Assembly: GCA_002937455.1 (NCBI GenBank)
Contig: PTJZ01000008.1
Coordinates: 62,001 to 126,000, forward strand
DNA length: 64,000 nucleotides
Reading direction: 5' to 3'
Origin: Alphaproteobacteria bacterium MarineAlpha11_Bin1
GTDB lineage: Bacteria; Pseudomonadota; Alphaproteobacteria; MPNO01; UBA830
Shown here: positions 1-7,640 of the stretch, piece by piece
Layout of the letters: each line of letters begins with the position of its first letter
Position numbering within the stretch: the first letter of the stretch is position 1
Program-made: the position numbers and the translations under genes
Notes under the pieces: model-generated
Told to the model about the DNA's origin: nothing
Seen by the model: the letters and a program-made list of their open reading frames with translations, nothing else
Database searches by the model: none

Positions 1-776
1 TTGATCCCTCGTTTAACACCATATGAGCCGCCAACATCGACATCATTATGAACGCGAACGTTGTTCATCGGAAGCCGCAGTGCAGCCGCAATCTGATCCT
101 GATATTGCGGCATTTGGATCGACGCCCAAACATCCATTATTTCACCGATCTCATCCCATTTTGCGACGACACCAAATGTCTCAATTGGTACTGTGGACGA
201 CCGGCCCCAGCGAGCCCGATAACTCACCGTGTGTGGCATATCAGCAAAATCTTCTGCGACCGGGCCCCATTCCCAAGTTTTTCTAAACAGGACGTTACTT
301 CCGTGATCAGGGTGAACAAGCGGCTGGTCTTCGTCTATCATTTTTTCAGAGTCGACGGCCGCAGACAAGGCTTCGTACTTTACTTCGATCAATTCAGCCG
401 CATCCTCCGCGATATAGCGAGAGTCAGCAACAATTGCCGCCACCCACTCCCCAGCATAGCGGGTCATACCCACCGCCAGTGGATGCCATCTCACATTCGG
501 CAGGTCCAACCCGTGAAACAGAGAGTTGGTCTCTGCGGCAAGCTCATCACCGGTTAGAACAAAGTGGACCCCAGGCAAATCAATCGCAGCACTAATGTCG
601 ATACTAATGATGTTAGCGCGCGGATGAGGACTTGGTAGCACTGCGACGTGCTTCATCCCCGGAATGTCAACGTCGGCCACAAAATTTCCGCGCCCGGTGA
701 TAAACCGCCGATCTTCTTTCGTTCGCCGTTTTCTGGATACGTAGCGGTAGTTCGGAAGCGACGGAGCCTCAGTCAT
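1..776 (-). CDS. Molybdenum hydroxylase catalytic subunit, xanthine dehydrogenase/CoxL family (3' end outside window)
   Basis: Reading leftward from an ATG at 776, an open frame of about 258 codons runs off the window edge, so only the N-terminal third is visible. It begins with the family's usual N-terminus (KEDRRFITGRGNF near residues 20-32), followed by the hammerhead-type domain (LPGVHFVLTGDEL) and the start of the molybdopterin-binding region (VDVGGSYGVKRG at the edge). In this family such subunits bind Mo-molybdopterin cytosine dinucleotide and hydroxylate N-heterocycles, aldehydes or aromatic acyl-CoAs, or oxidise CO. The start lies 2 nt after the stop of the Fe-S subunit gene, so it is almost certainly the last gene of a FAD - FeS - Mo operon. 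A second, distinct catalytic subunit lies upstream at 2488-4830. Substrate unknown. Confidence 0.85.
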   Translation of the reverse strand, partial: MTEAPSLPNYRYVSRKRRTKEDRRFITGRGNFVADVDIPGMKHVAVLPSPHPRANIISIDISAAIDLPGVHFVLTGDELAAETNSLFHGLDLPNVRWHPLAVGMTRYAGEWVAAIVADSRYIAEDAAELIEVKYEALSAAVDSEKMIDEDQPLVHPDHGSNVLFRKTWEWGPVAEDFADMPHTVSYRARWGRSSTVPIETFGVVAKWDEIGEIMDVWASIQMPQYQDQIAAALRLPMNNVRVHNDVDVGGSYGVKRGI

Positions 777-778
777 TA

Positions 779-1261
779 TTATACCGCCTGGCGGCGCTGC
801 GCCGCCATCTTTACGGCCTCGACAATTTGCTGATAGCCGGTGCAACGGCATAAATTGCCACTGATTGCTTCCCTTATTTCAGCATCATTTGGATCTGGGT
901 TTTCAGATAACAATGCCTCACTTGCAACCAGCATACCGGGCGTACAATATCCACACTGCATCGCATGACATTCCCAGAAACAGTCCTGAAGATCACTAAT
1001 TTCCCCATCTGCGTCGGCTAGTCCCTCGACAGTAGTTATCTCATGGCCGTCAGCTTGAACAGCGAACATTAGACATGAACGGACGGGTTCACCGTCAAAC
1101 ATTACTGAACAAGCGCCACAGATACCGTGCTCACAACCAACATGGGTACCTGTAAGCCGAAGGACATCTCGCAAACAGTCGACCAATGTCATCCGAGGCG
1201 GCACCCTCACGATACAGGTACGCCCGTTTACACTGAGGGTAATTTCTTTTTCGACCATCAA
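779..1261 (-). CDS. [2Fe-2S] subunit of molybdenum hydroxylase (CoxS/XdhC-like)
   Basis: This 160-residue protein is full length for the small electron-transfer subunit of molybdenum hydroxylases. The N-terminal plant-ferredoxin domain carries the first cluster ligands, Cys43, Cys48, Cys51 and Cys63 (CEHGICGACS). The C-terminal helical domain carries the second set, Cys103, Cys106, Cys138 and Cys140 (CGYCTPGM and GNLCRCTGY). It passes electrons from the molybdenum centre to the FAD subunit. The start ATG at 1261 forms an ATGA overlap with the stop of the FAD-subunit gene; the next codon is also ATG, so the true start could be 1258. The next catalytic gene starts 2 nt after its stop. All eight ligands are present, so it should be functional. 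Confidence 0.93.
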   Translation of the reverse strand: MMVEKEITLSVNGRTCIVRVPPRMTLVDCLRDVLRLTGTHVGCEHGICGACSVMFDGEPVRSCLMFAVQADGHEITTVEGLADADGEISDLQDCFWECHAMQCGYCTPGMLVASEALLSENPDPNDAEIREAISGNLCRCTGYQQIVEAVKMAAQRRQAV

Positions 1262-2124
1262 CCGGCCTCTAATATTGCGTCCGCTACAGCCCGTGCGACC
1301 AATCTCTTGGCAACACGAGAGCGATATTCAGCAGTGGCGTGCACATCAGTATCTGGATCTATTTCGTCGTCTAGTCGGTCAAGCGCAATGGCGAAATTTT
1401 CGGCCTGATAGCCAATTAACGCCTTTTCCACTCCGCGAAGTTTCACCGGCGAAGGTGCAACACCACCCGCAGTGACTGCTGCTCTGACGATTGCGCCGTC
1501 ACCAGAGAGTTCAACCTGCGCTGCCGCCGCAACAATCGCAAAATCTCCCTGTCGGCTAGAGGTTTCATGAAAACCAGTCCCAATTCTTTGGCCCTTCCAT
1601 ACCGGGATATGCACTTCGGTCAGAATTTGATCGGGTTCTATTGCTGTCATCATCGCTGCTTCGAAAAATCCCTCGAGTTGGACTTCCATCTTACCGGATA
1701 CGCTGCGCAGAACGATCGTTCCCTCCAACGCCAGAGCGGCCATCGGTATTTCTGCGGATGGATCTCCATGGACAATACTACCCCCAATCGTACCCCGATT
1801 TCGGGTCTGAATATGCCCGACGTTGCGAACGGCCTTGGCAAGTAATGGCAGGCGATCAGACACGATTTCTGAGCGCTCCAGCAGTCTTTGCCGGGTGCAC
1901 CCGCCAATCGAAATATAATCGCCCTTGTCCTCCACCCCCGACAGACCGTCAACATCATTAATATCGATTAACATGTCTGGACGAGCCATACGCATTGCCA
2001 TTAGAGGCACAAGCGTCTGTCCCCCAGCAATAATCTTACGTTCCTGATCTCCAGCGTCGGCGAGAAGACGACAGACCTCTTCGACATCTACAGCCCGAAC
2101 ATAATCGAAAGCAGCGGCTTTCAT
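1258..2124 (-). CDS. FAD-binding subunit of molybdenum hydroxylase (CoxM-like)
   Basis: This 288-residue protein has the two FAD-contact motifs of the CoxM/XDH medium subunit: IAGGQTLVPLMAMR near the N-terminus and RNRGTIGGSIVHGDP near residue 110. The C-terminal part matches the CO-dehydrogenase flavoprotein C-terminal domain. It takes electrons from the small subunit and passes them to an acceptor. The frame can be extended upstream to 2187, but ATG 2124 has an AAAGGA ribosome-binding site about 9 nt upstream and gives the usual MKAAAFDYVRA N-terminus, so I chose it. The stop overlaps the Fe-S subunit start (ATGA). The order FAD - FeS - Mo is typical of CoxMSL-like operons whose substrate cannot be told from sequence. 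Confidence 0.92.
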   Translation of the reverse strand: MKAAAFDYVRAVDVEEVCRLLADAGDQERKIIAGGQTLVPLMAMRMARPDMLIDINDVDGLSGVEDKGDYISIGGCTRQRLLERSEIVSDRLPLLAKAVRNVGHIQTRNRGTIGGSIVHGDPSAEIPMAALALEGTIVLRSVSGKMEVQLEGFFEAAMMTAIEPDQILTEVHIPVWKGQRIGTGFHETSSRQGDFAIVAAAAQVELSGDGAIVRAAVTAGGVAPSPVKLRGVEKALIGYQAENFAIALDRLDDEIDPDTDVHATAEYRSRVAKRLVARAVADAILEAG

Positions 2125-2291
2125 AAAGTTCGTCCTTTTAATTGCGTTTTCCCGTTCTTGTCCGACGGATTGTTTTGAAGTCTCCAACTGGGAGAACTTA
2201 TCTATATCCCCTCAGAGATGGTAGCAGAAAGCGAGGAAATCCTGCGCATATGCCTATGCGGAAATGCTCCATCGTGCGACGAAATCATCTA

Positions 2292-2320
2292 CTTTGTCAT
2301 TCAAATGCAAAATGACAAAG
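2292..2320. promoter_or_regulatory. Perfect 10-bp inverted repeat, candidate operator for the FAD-FeS-Mo operon
   Basis: CTTTGTCATT at 2292-2301 and its exact reverse complement AATGACAAAG at 2311-2320 flank a 9-nt spacer. The site is 168 bp upstream of the FAD-subunit start and is not followed by a T-run, so a protein-binding site is likelier than a terminator. Which regulator would bind is unknown; none is encoded nearby. Confidence 0.45.
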
Positions 2321-2387
2321 GGTGAGTGTAATTTCAATGGTTCAATACGCCGCAGTGAGGGATCAAATTATTAAATGCGATCGCAGG

Positions 2388-2412
2388 TTAAAAAGTTAGC
2401 ACTATGTGCTCC
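2388..2412 (-). terminator. Weak terminator-like hairpin after the 780-residue catalytic-subunit gene
   Basis: On the minus strand AGCAC-ata-GTGCT is followed by AAC and five T residues, about 75 nt past the stop of the upstream catalytic subunit. The stem is only 5 bp, so strength is doubtful. If real, it would separate that gene from the FAD-FeS-Mo operon. Confidence 0.35.
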
Positions 2413-2487
2413 TTATAATTTATAGATGTTTGATATATTCCCGTATCACCTACTCTGATGTCTCGGTCATGGTGTTTCTGAGAAGGA

Positions 2488-4830
2488 TTAATTAGAGGCA
2501 GCCGCGTTTATCAGGCTCCAAATTTTGCGCGGTGTCACCGGCATTCTAATATCACGCACGCCATAAGGGCGTAACGCGTCCACAAAACCATTTACCAATA
2601 CAGCTAACGCCGGGGTTGTACCCCCTTCGCCACCAGCCTTCACACCAAGCGGATTAGTTGGAGACGGAACTTCGTTAAGTGCTGTCCTGAATGATGGATA
2701 CTCGTCCGCCCGCGGCATATGATAATCCATAAACGACCCGGCTAGGGGTTGTCCCGACATAGGATCCATGGCGCACAATTCGCCAAGGGCTTCGCCGGCT
2801 CCTTGGACGATTCCGCCATGGGTCTGCCCGTCCACGATCAGTGGATTAATAGCGCGGCCCACATCATCCACCGTTGTGTACCTCACTACTTGATATGCCC
2901 CGGATCCAGGGTCGATCTCGATTTCACAGATATGGCAGCCATTTGGAAAGACTGGCGTTTCCATCACGTTGTCCTCGATTACCGATAATCCACCTGCAAG
3001 ATCATCCGGTAAATCCTCTCGGCCATATACCTTCCGAGCCAGTCCGTAGAGCGAAACCTCGCGATCGGTTCCAGCAATCGAGTATTTGCCATTATAAAAT
3101 TCGATATCGGACTCGGCGGCCTCCAAAATTAGAGCCGCAAGCTTGCTACCCTTGGCGATCAGTTCTTCGGCCGCTTTCACTATGACCGTACCGGCCATAC
3201 GCATCGATCTACCGCTGTGCGATCCGCCACCAACCTTGACCACATCGGTATCCCCCACGATCACGTTTACGGTCTCGACCGGCACACCAAGCCATTCCGC
3301 TGCAACCTGGGCGAAACTAGTTTCGTGTCCCTGTCCGCTAGGCTGAGTACCAATCACAAGATCTAAATACCCATCGTGGTGAACGTTAATTTCCGCCTGT
3401 TCGCGCGGGGTACCAATCGATGACTCGACATAATTCGCAAAACCTCTGCCCAATAACATGCCGCGGCTCTCAGCTTCTTTCTTTCGCTCTTCGAAGCCAG
3501 ACCAATCCGCTAGGTCCATACACATTTCCATGCTCTTTGCGTACTCTCCGCTATCGTAGGTCATCCCTACAGCATTGAGATAGGGCATCTGGTCTGAAGA
3601 CACGAGGTTAAGGCGTCGAAGTTCAATCGGGTCAATGCCCAACTCCGCCGCTGCTGTCTCTACGAGACGTTCGATCGCAAATGTTACTTCGGGCCGACCT
3701 GAACTCCGATAGGCGTTGGTTGGCGCGGTGTTGCTAAATACCGCTCGGGACCGCAGGTATGCGACCGGGATGTCGTACGATCCGGTGATTAGACCAGACC
3801 CCTTACTGAGAGGGGATAGCGATACCATGCGGGACCCAACATTGGACAAGTTATCAGCCCGCATACCGATAAATTTTCGGTTTTTATCAAGTGCCAGGGA
3901 TACCCGAGTTACGAGGTCCCTCCCCTGATAGTCGCTGACAAAGGACTCGCTGCGCTGACAGGTCCATTTCACTGGTCTGCCGATTTTGCGTGAAGCCCAT
4001 CCCACTAGTGGAAATTCGACGTAGAGGCGGTTACGAGTACCGAAGTTACCACCGACATCTTTTGATATCACTCGGACCTTCTCGGTCTCGACACCGAGAA
4101 CTTCTGCGATTTCTCGTTTCTGACGGACCGATCCACCAGAACCCGCATAGATCGTAAATCGGCCAGTTTCTAAATCGTAATCACCAAGCGCCGCCCGCGG
4201 TTCCATCGGAACCCCGGTCACCCGGTCGATGAAAATGTCCATATCCACCACATGGTCCGCTATAGAAAAAGCTAAATCAGTACCCTTCTTGTCACCAAAA
4301 AATGTCTCGATACAGACATTATCTGGTACTTCTTCCCAGATTATTGGTGCGCCATTCTCCGCCGCTTCCACGGTATCGGTAACAGCAGGCAAGGGATTGT
4401 AATCAACTAGTACCGCCTCAGCCGCATCTTCCGCTTCTGCTAGCGTCTCCGCCACGACGATCGCTAGCGCCTCTCCGACATAGCGGGCTTTATCCGTTGG
4501 CAGTGGCAAGTGATTGCCAATGAAGACATTGGAGCCGCCAGGCCCGACAAGTTTCATATCATGTTTGGTGGACGGAAGCGGGCTATGAGGGATTGGCGCT
4601 AATTTATCCGCGCAGCAGTCTTCCCCGGTCAGAACTGTTAAAACACCCGGCATGGATAGGGCTGTAGATATGTCGATTCCTCCAAGTGACGCATGGGCAT
4701 ATGTCGACCTAACTACTGCCATATAGGTCTGTCCCTCTACGGACCAGTCATCGCTAAAGCGGCCTTGCCCAGTCAGAAGCCTTGCATCTTCACGTCGACG
4801 TACGGGCTGACCGATTTTCTGATATTCCAT
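2488..4830 (-). CDS. Molybdenum hydroxylase catalytic subunit, xanthine dehydrogenase/CoxL family
   Basis: This full-length Mo subunit of 780 residues has the family N-terminus (IGQPVRRREDARLLTGQGRF), an aldehyde oxidase a/b hammerhead domain, and the molybdopterin-binding domains. Visible motifs are GGNFGTRN, NAYRSSGRPE (at the CoxL active-site loop position), QPSGQGHETSFAQ and, near the C-terminus, GVKAGGEGGTTP with the Glu expected to be the catalytic base. The loop AYRSSGR lacks the Cys of form I CO dehydrogenase, so CO oxidation is unlikely; an aromatic, aldehyde or heterocyclic substrate is more likely. The frame extends to ATG 4881, but that codon lies inside a 28-bp palindrome; ATG 4830 has a GGA motif 6-8 nt upstream and matches the family start. 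Its FeS and FAD partners are probably the downstream subunits. Confidence 0.9.
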   Translation of the reverse strand: MEYQKIGQPVRRREDARLLTGQGRFSDDWSVEGQTYMAVVRSTYAHASLGGIDISTALSMPGVLTVLTGEDCCADKLAPIPHSPLPSTKHDMKLVGPGGSNVFIGNHLPLPTDKARYVGEALAIVVAETLAEAEDAAEAVLVDYNPLPAVTDTVEAAENGAPIIWEEVPDNVCIETFFGDKKGTDLAFSIADHVVDMDIFIDRVTGVPMEPRAALGDYDLETGRFTIYAGSGGSVRQKREIAEVLGVETEKVRVISKDVGGNFGTRNRLYVEFPLVGWASRKIGRPVKWTCQRSESFVSDYQGRDLVTRVSLALDKNRKFIGMRADNLSNVGSRMVSLSPLSKGSGLITGSYDIPVAYLRSRAVFSNTAPTNAYRSSGRPEVTFAIERLVETAAAELGIDPIELRRLNLVSSDQMPYLNAVGMTYDSGEYAKSMEMCMDLADWSGFEERKKEAESRGMLLGRGFANYVESSIGTPREQAEINVHHDGYLDLVIGTQPSGQGHETSFAQVAAEWLGVPVETVNVIVGDTDVVKVGGGSHSGRSMRMAGTVIVKAAEELIAKGSKLAALILEAAESDIEFYNGKYSIAGTDREVSLYGLARKVYGREDLPDDLAGGLSVIEDNVMETPVFPNGCHICEIEIDPGSGAYQVVRYTTVDDVGRAINPLIVDGQTHGGIVQGAGEALGELCAMDPMSGQPLAGSFMDYHMPRADEYPSFRTALNEVPSPTNPLGVKAGGEGGTTPALAVLVNGFVDALRPYGVRDIRMPVTPRKIWSLINAAASN

Positions 4831-5340
4831 CTTTTTCCACGACGCCTGATATAAATACGGTTCATAATTTCGCCCGTCCATACGCTACCGTATGGACGGG
4901 GTCAAGTCTCCCATTACAGAGAAGGATCATATTCCAAATGCTCCGGCCATAGGTGAATGACTAACACCGTCAATAACCATCACAAGAGGTCTGCGATGAC
5001 CCCTTTCAATCCTTGTTATGGGCAAAAAACTATATGCGCAACGCCAATTGTTCCACGTTTATACCGTGACCGGGAAGCGTTTTTTACGTCGGTAATAAAC
5101 GGGCTTTCGACATTTTTCTCTTTCATATAATAGTCGGAAACTGGCTCTATTTTGCCGGGACATGAACTCCGACTGCCTACGTTTTCAGTTTTGGTTAAAC
5201 TCGACGGCTATCAACGGATTTGTCGATTATTGTCAAATCAACCGAAAGAGATGGTGTTTTTTAATGGCAAAATGAACGCATTATCAGACGAGTCCGTGAT
5301 GATCCTGAAATCTTCATGGCCAATTATCATCATCCGCTAT
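4831..5340. other. Non-coding gap upstream of the catalytic-subunit gene, with a 28-bp palindrome
   Basis: About 510 bp lie between the stop of the flavoprotein gene (5341) and the catalytic-subunit start. Apart from the palindrome at 4873-4900 I see no conserved element. Short open frames on both strands look random in composition and were not called. It should hold the catalytic-subunit promoter and the flavoprotein 3' UTR. Confidence 0.5.
4873..4900. promoter_or_regulatory. Perfect 12-bp inverted repeat in the leader of the molybdenum-hydroxylase gene
   Basis: CCCGTCCATACG (4873-4884) and its exact reverse complement (4889-4900) flank a 4-nt loop, CTAC. It lies 43 nt upstream of the preferred start at 4830. 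No T-run follows on either strand, so it is either an operator for a dimeric repressor or a stable RNA hairpin in the leader. It is one of the strongest inverted repeats outside genes in the window. Confidence 0.6.
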
Positions 5341-7044
5341 TTAGTCCGTCAGTCGGCCAGCGGCGTGCATAGCGATGCGCCAACCGAAAACGACTGCAGG
5401 CCCAAGTGTTGTTCCAGGACCCGGATATGATCCGGACATCACTGATCCCATGTCATTGCCAGCAGCATATAGACCCGGAATAGGCTCATCCTTGTCATCA
5501 ATCACTCGGCCGGCCGGATCAGTCGAAATGCCAACGCTACAAGCGAGCTCCGCAGGCCAAACTGCCATCGCCGCGAACGGCCCGACCTCTATTGGCCCGA
5601 GACAAGGATTGGGAGCGTGAGACGGGTCCCCGTTAAAACGGTTGAGTTCAAGATCTCCCTTGCCAAAATCTTCGTCGATACCGGTACGCGCAAATCCGTT
5701 ATGACGAGCGACCGTATCCGAGAGCCCGTCGGGGTCGACGCCAATCTCGGCCGCGAGTTCTTCTAAATTATCGGCTAGCGTAAGGTAACCGTTTGCAACA
5801 TATTTTGAGAAATCTCGGGTCTCCGGGTGTATAGCACCAAGCCCGTATTTGGTAATAAATGCCGCTTCGCAGATTAACCAACAAGGTATGGTATTGTCTG
5901 TCTCGTGTGACCTATAAATTGCTTCTACAAAATCGTGATAGGAAACGGCTTCGTTTACGAAGCGTCGCCCCAACGCATTCACAGATATAAGCCCCGGCTT
6001 TGCTCTGTCCATTGCGAGATGCGGATAAAGCCCTTGTTTTCCGTTCGCTCTGGTCGTAACAGAGACCGGCGACCAAAGACCGCCTCCATGGCCCGACGTA
6101 TCGATGTAAGCGCCCAAGTTATCCGCAAGCGCCACCCCATCTCCGGTGTTGGTATCAGGCGCCAACGAATAAGGCGGGGTGGGTTTAGGCATAAACATTT
6201 GCCGATATTTCGGATTGTGAGCAAATCCGCCAGTAGCCAAAACGACGCCTTTTCGCGCCTTCACGCGTTTAGCTCCATCCGGGGTTTTTAAGACTGCACC
6301 GACTACCGCTCCGCCTTTCCGAATGAATTTGTCAATCGGACTTTCGAATAATATGGCCACATCGTTTTTTTTGAGACTGTACAGTAATCGTGCTACCAGC
6401 GCGTTACCCATTACCAGACGCGTTCCTCTGCAGAACCGCAGACGATCCCAGAAATATCTCATAATGATGGTCGCTGAGTGGGCAAATGCGCTGACCGATT
6501 TAAACCGCCGCAGTAGATTTATGATATCAAGCTTACCAACCATCATTCCACCCATGAGCAAGAACTCGGGAATTGGTGCACGAACTCGATCAAAATCCAT
6601 GCCCAGCAACCGGCCATCAAAATTTTCTGGAATAATTGCACGACCCGCGATTCCGGCGCCTGTAATATTATTACGGTAATCGGGATGTACCCCGCAGGGT
6701 AGAAATGTCACGTCGGTATTGTCTTCCAGATAATCGATTACGCCCGGCCCGTCGCGCAGATAAACTCGTCGGTGTTCACTATACCGGTCATCACCGATGA
6801 GTTGATCTAGATACACAGCAGCCTCCTCTACCGAGTCCTCAAAACCTGCTTTCCGGTTCTGCGAATTACCCGGGATCCACAAGGTGCCGGCGGACGTCGC
6901 TCCAGTACCCCCGACTTGGTCCGCTTTCTCGCACACTATAGCGTCGAGTCCTTCAAGAGACGCTACTAGAGCCACAATCATACCGGCAGGACCGGCACCA
7001 GCAATCAGAAGATCGGTCTCAATATCCCAGTCCAGCGTACCCAT
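5341..7044 (-). CDS. FAD-dependent oxidoreductase, fumarate reductase/3-ketosteroid-delta1-dehydrogenase-like
   Basis: This 567-residue flavoprotein has an N-terminal dinucleotide-binding motif (LLIAGAGPAGMIVAL, residues 13-27) and a C-terminal FAD-contact segment (GLYAAGNDMGSVMSGSYPGP followed by TLGPAVVFGW), both characteristic of the FAD_binding_2 family. The length and the YPGPGTTLGP motif resemble ketosteroid delta1-dehydrogenases and 3-oxo-acid/urocanate-type flavoproteins rather than respiratory fumarate reductase. It would insert a double bond into, or remove one from, a carbonyl-conjugated substrate. The start ATG at 7044 has an AGGA site 8-10 nt upstream. It may belong to the same catabolic island as the molybdenum hydroxylase, on the same strand. 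The precise substrate cannot be told. Confidence 0.85.
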   Translation of the reverse strand: MGTLDWDIETDLLIAGAGPAGMIVALVASLEGLDAIVCEKADQVGGTGATSAGTLWIPGNSQNRKAGFEDSVEEAAVYLDQLIGDDRYSEHRRVYLRDGPGVIDYLEDNTDVTFLPCGVHPDYRNNITGAGIAGRAIIPENFDGRLLGMDFDRVRAPIPEFLLMGGMMVGKLDIINLLRRFKSVSAFAHSATIIMRYFWDRLRFCRGTRLVMGNALVARLLYSLKKNDVAILFESPIDKFIRKGGAVVGAVLKTPDGAKRVKARKGVVLATGGFAHNPKYRQMFMPKPTPPYSLAPDTNTGDGVALADNLGAYIDTSGHGGGLWSPVSVTTRANGKQGLYPHLAMDRAKPGLISVNALGRRFVNEAVSYHDFVEAIYRSHETDNTIPCWLICEAAFITKYGLGAIHPETRDFSKYVANGYLTLADNLEELAAEIGVDPDGLSDTVARHNGFARTGIDEDFGKGDLELNRFNGDPSHAPNPCLGPIEVGPFAAMAVWPAELACSVGISTDPAGRVIDDKDEPIPGLYAAGNDMGSVMSGSYPGPGTTLGPAVVFGWRIAMHAAGRLTD

Positions 7045-7640
7045 TCAGTATTCCTAAACGTTCTTTGTAAGAAGAAGGTAATAGTAATCAGCGGAACAAC
7101 TTTCGGCCCCAGTTGGAATACCCTCCGCAGGAATTGGTAGAAACCACTTTCGACAAAATCTATCTTAGATTGTTGCACTTTATTAGGCCAGCGGGTCGCG
7201 GTTTGGTAATTCGGACGTAGAGCAGAAGAATACAACTTTCTAACAAAGCGGTTCCCGGCAACCAACGTGATATGACACTCATCGCGGGCCCGAAATCCAT
7301 TTAACAAATTGTCTCGTAAAAATTTTGTTGTTGGAGTGAATTGGTGGTTTTTTATGCAGTGGATGTGCCGGAATATATGGGTCTTCCTTGATCCGCGTAA
7401 CGATTTATTTTTGGGTTTTTCGCGTGAACGCTTCCTTCGGAAGATCCAGGAATGAATACCTCTTGAGATCACTTTAGGGAACGATGCGAGTGTAGATAGA
7501 AAAATTACTGACCAGATAATAACCTATTAGCTGTTTGGCCTACTGAGAAATTATTACTCCCGGTGCCGTGTGAAAAGAGCTCGGCAACCGGCGTGTTAGG
7601 TGGGCTGGGAGGATGGTGTTTAGTTCCCCAACCCCGATCA
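7045..7640. other. Long non-coding gap between the flavoprotein and rodA genes
   Basis: In these 596 bp I see no convincing gene. Frames of up to about 155 codons exist on the minus strand, but they are basic, of random-looking composition and without an RBS or recognisable domain. One hairpin sits 50 nt beyond rodA (7560-7591). The part nearest 7045 must hold the flavoprotein promoter; AGGA at about 7053-7056 is its RBS. Confidence 0.5.
7560..7591 (-). terminator. Hairpin downstream of rodA, possible operon 3' end
   Basis: On the minus strand CCGGTTGCCG pairs with CGGCACCGG: a 9-bp GC-rich stem with a single bulged T and a loop of about 13 nt, beginning 50 nt beyond the rodA stop. There is no T-run after it, so this is a possible 3' stabilising hairpin or Rho-linked end rather than a clear intrinsic terminator. 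Confidence 0.35.

Larger units (their letters stand above)
2125..2487. other. Intergenic region with several inverted repeats between two molybdenum-hydroxylase units
   Basis: I see no coding sequence in these 363 bp. The region holds a small terminator-like hairpin near 2398-2410, a perfect 10-bp inverted repeat at 2292-2320 and a 6-bp one at 2245-2260 (CGCATA-tgcc-TATGCG). It is AT-rich and lies upstream of the FAD-FeS-Mo operon, so it should contain that operon's promoter. No -35/-10 pair stood out. Confidence 0.5.

Noticed and set aside
48..557. 169-codon plus-strand frame at the window start
   Set aside because: It is the antisense of the partial molybdenum-hydroxylase catalytic subunit, which has clear family motifs on the minus strand; the plus frame has none.
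7005..7472. 155-codon minus-strand frame in the gap after the flavoprotein start
   Set aside because: Highly basic, no RBS or recognised domain, and overlaps the start of the flavoprotein gene; probably a chance frame.
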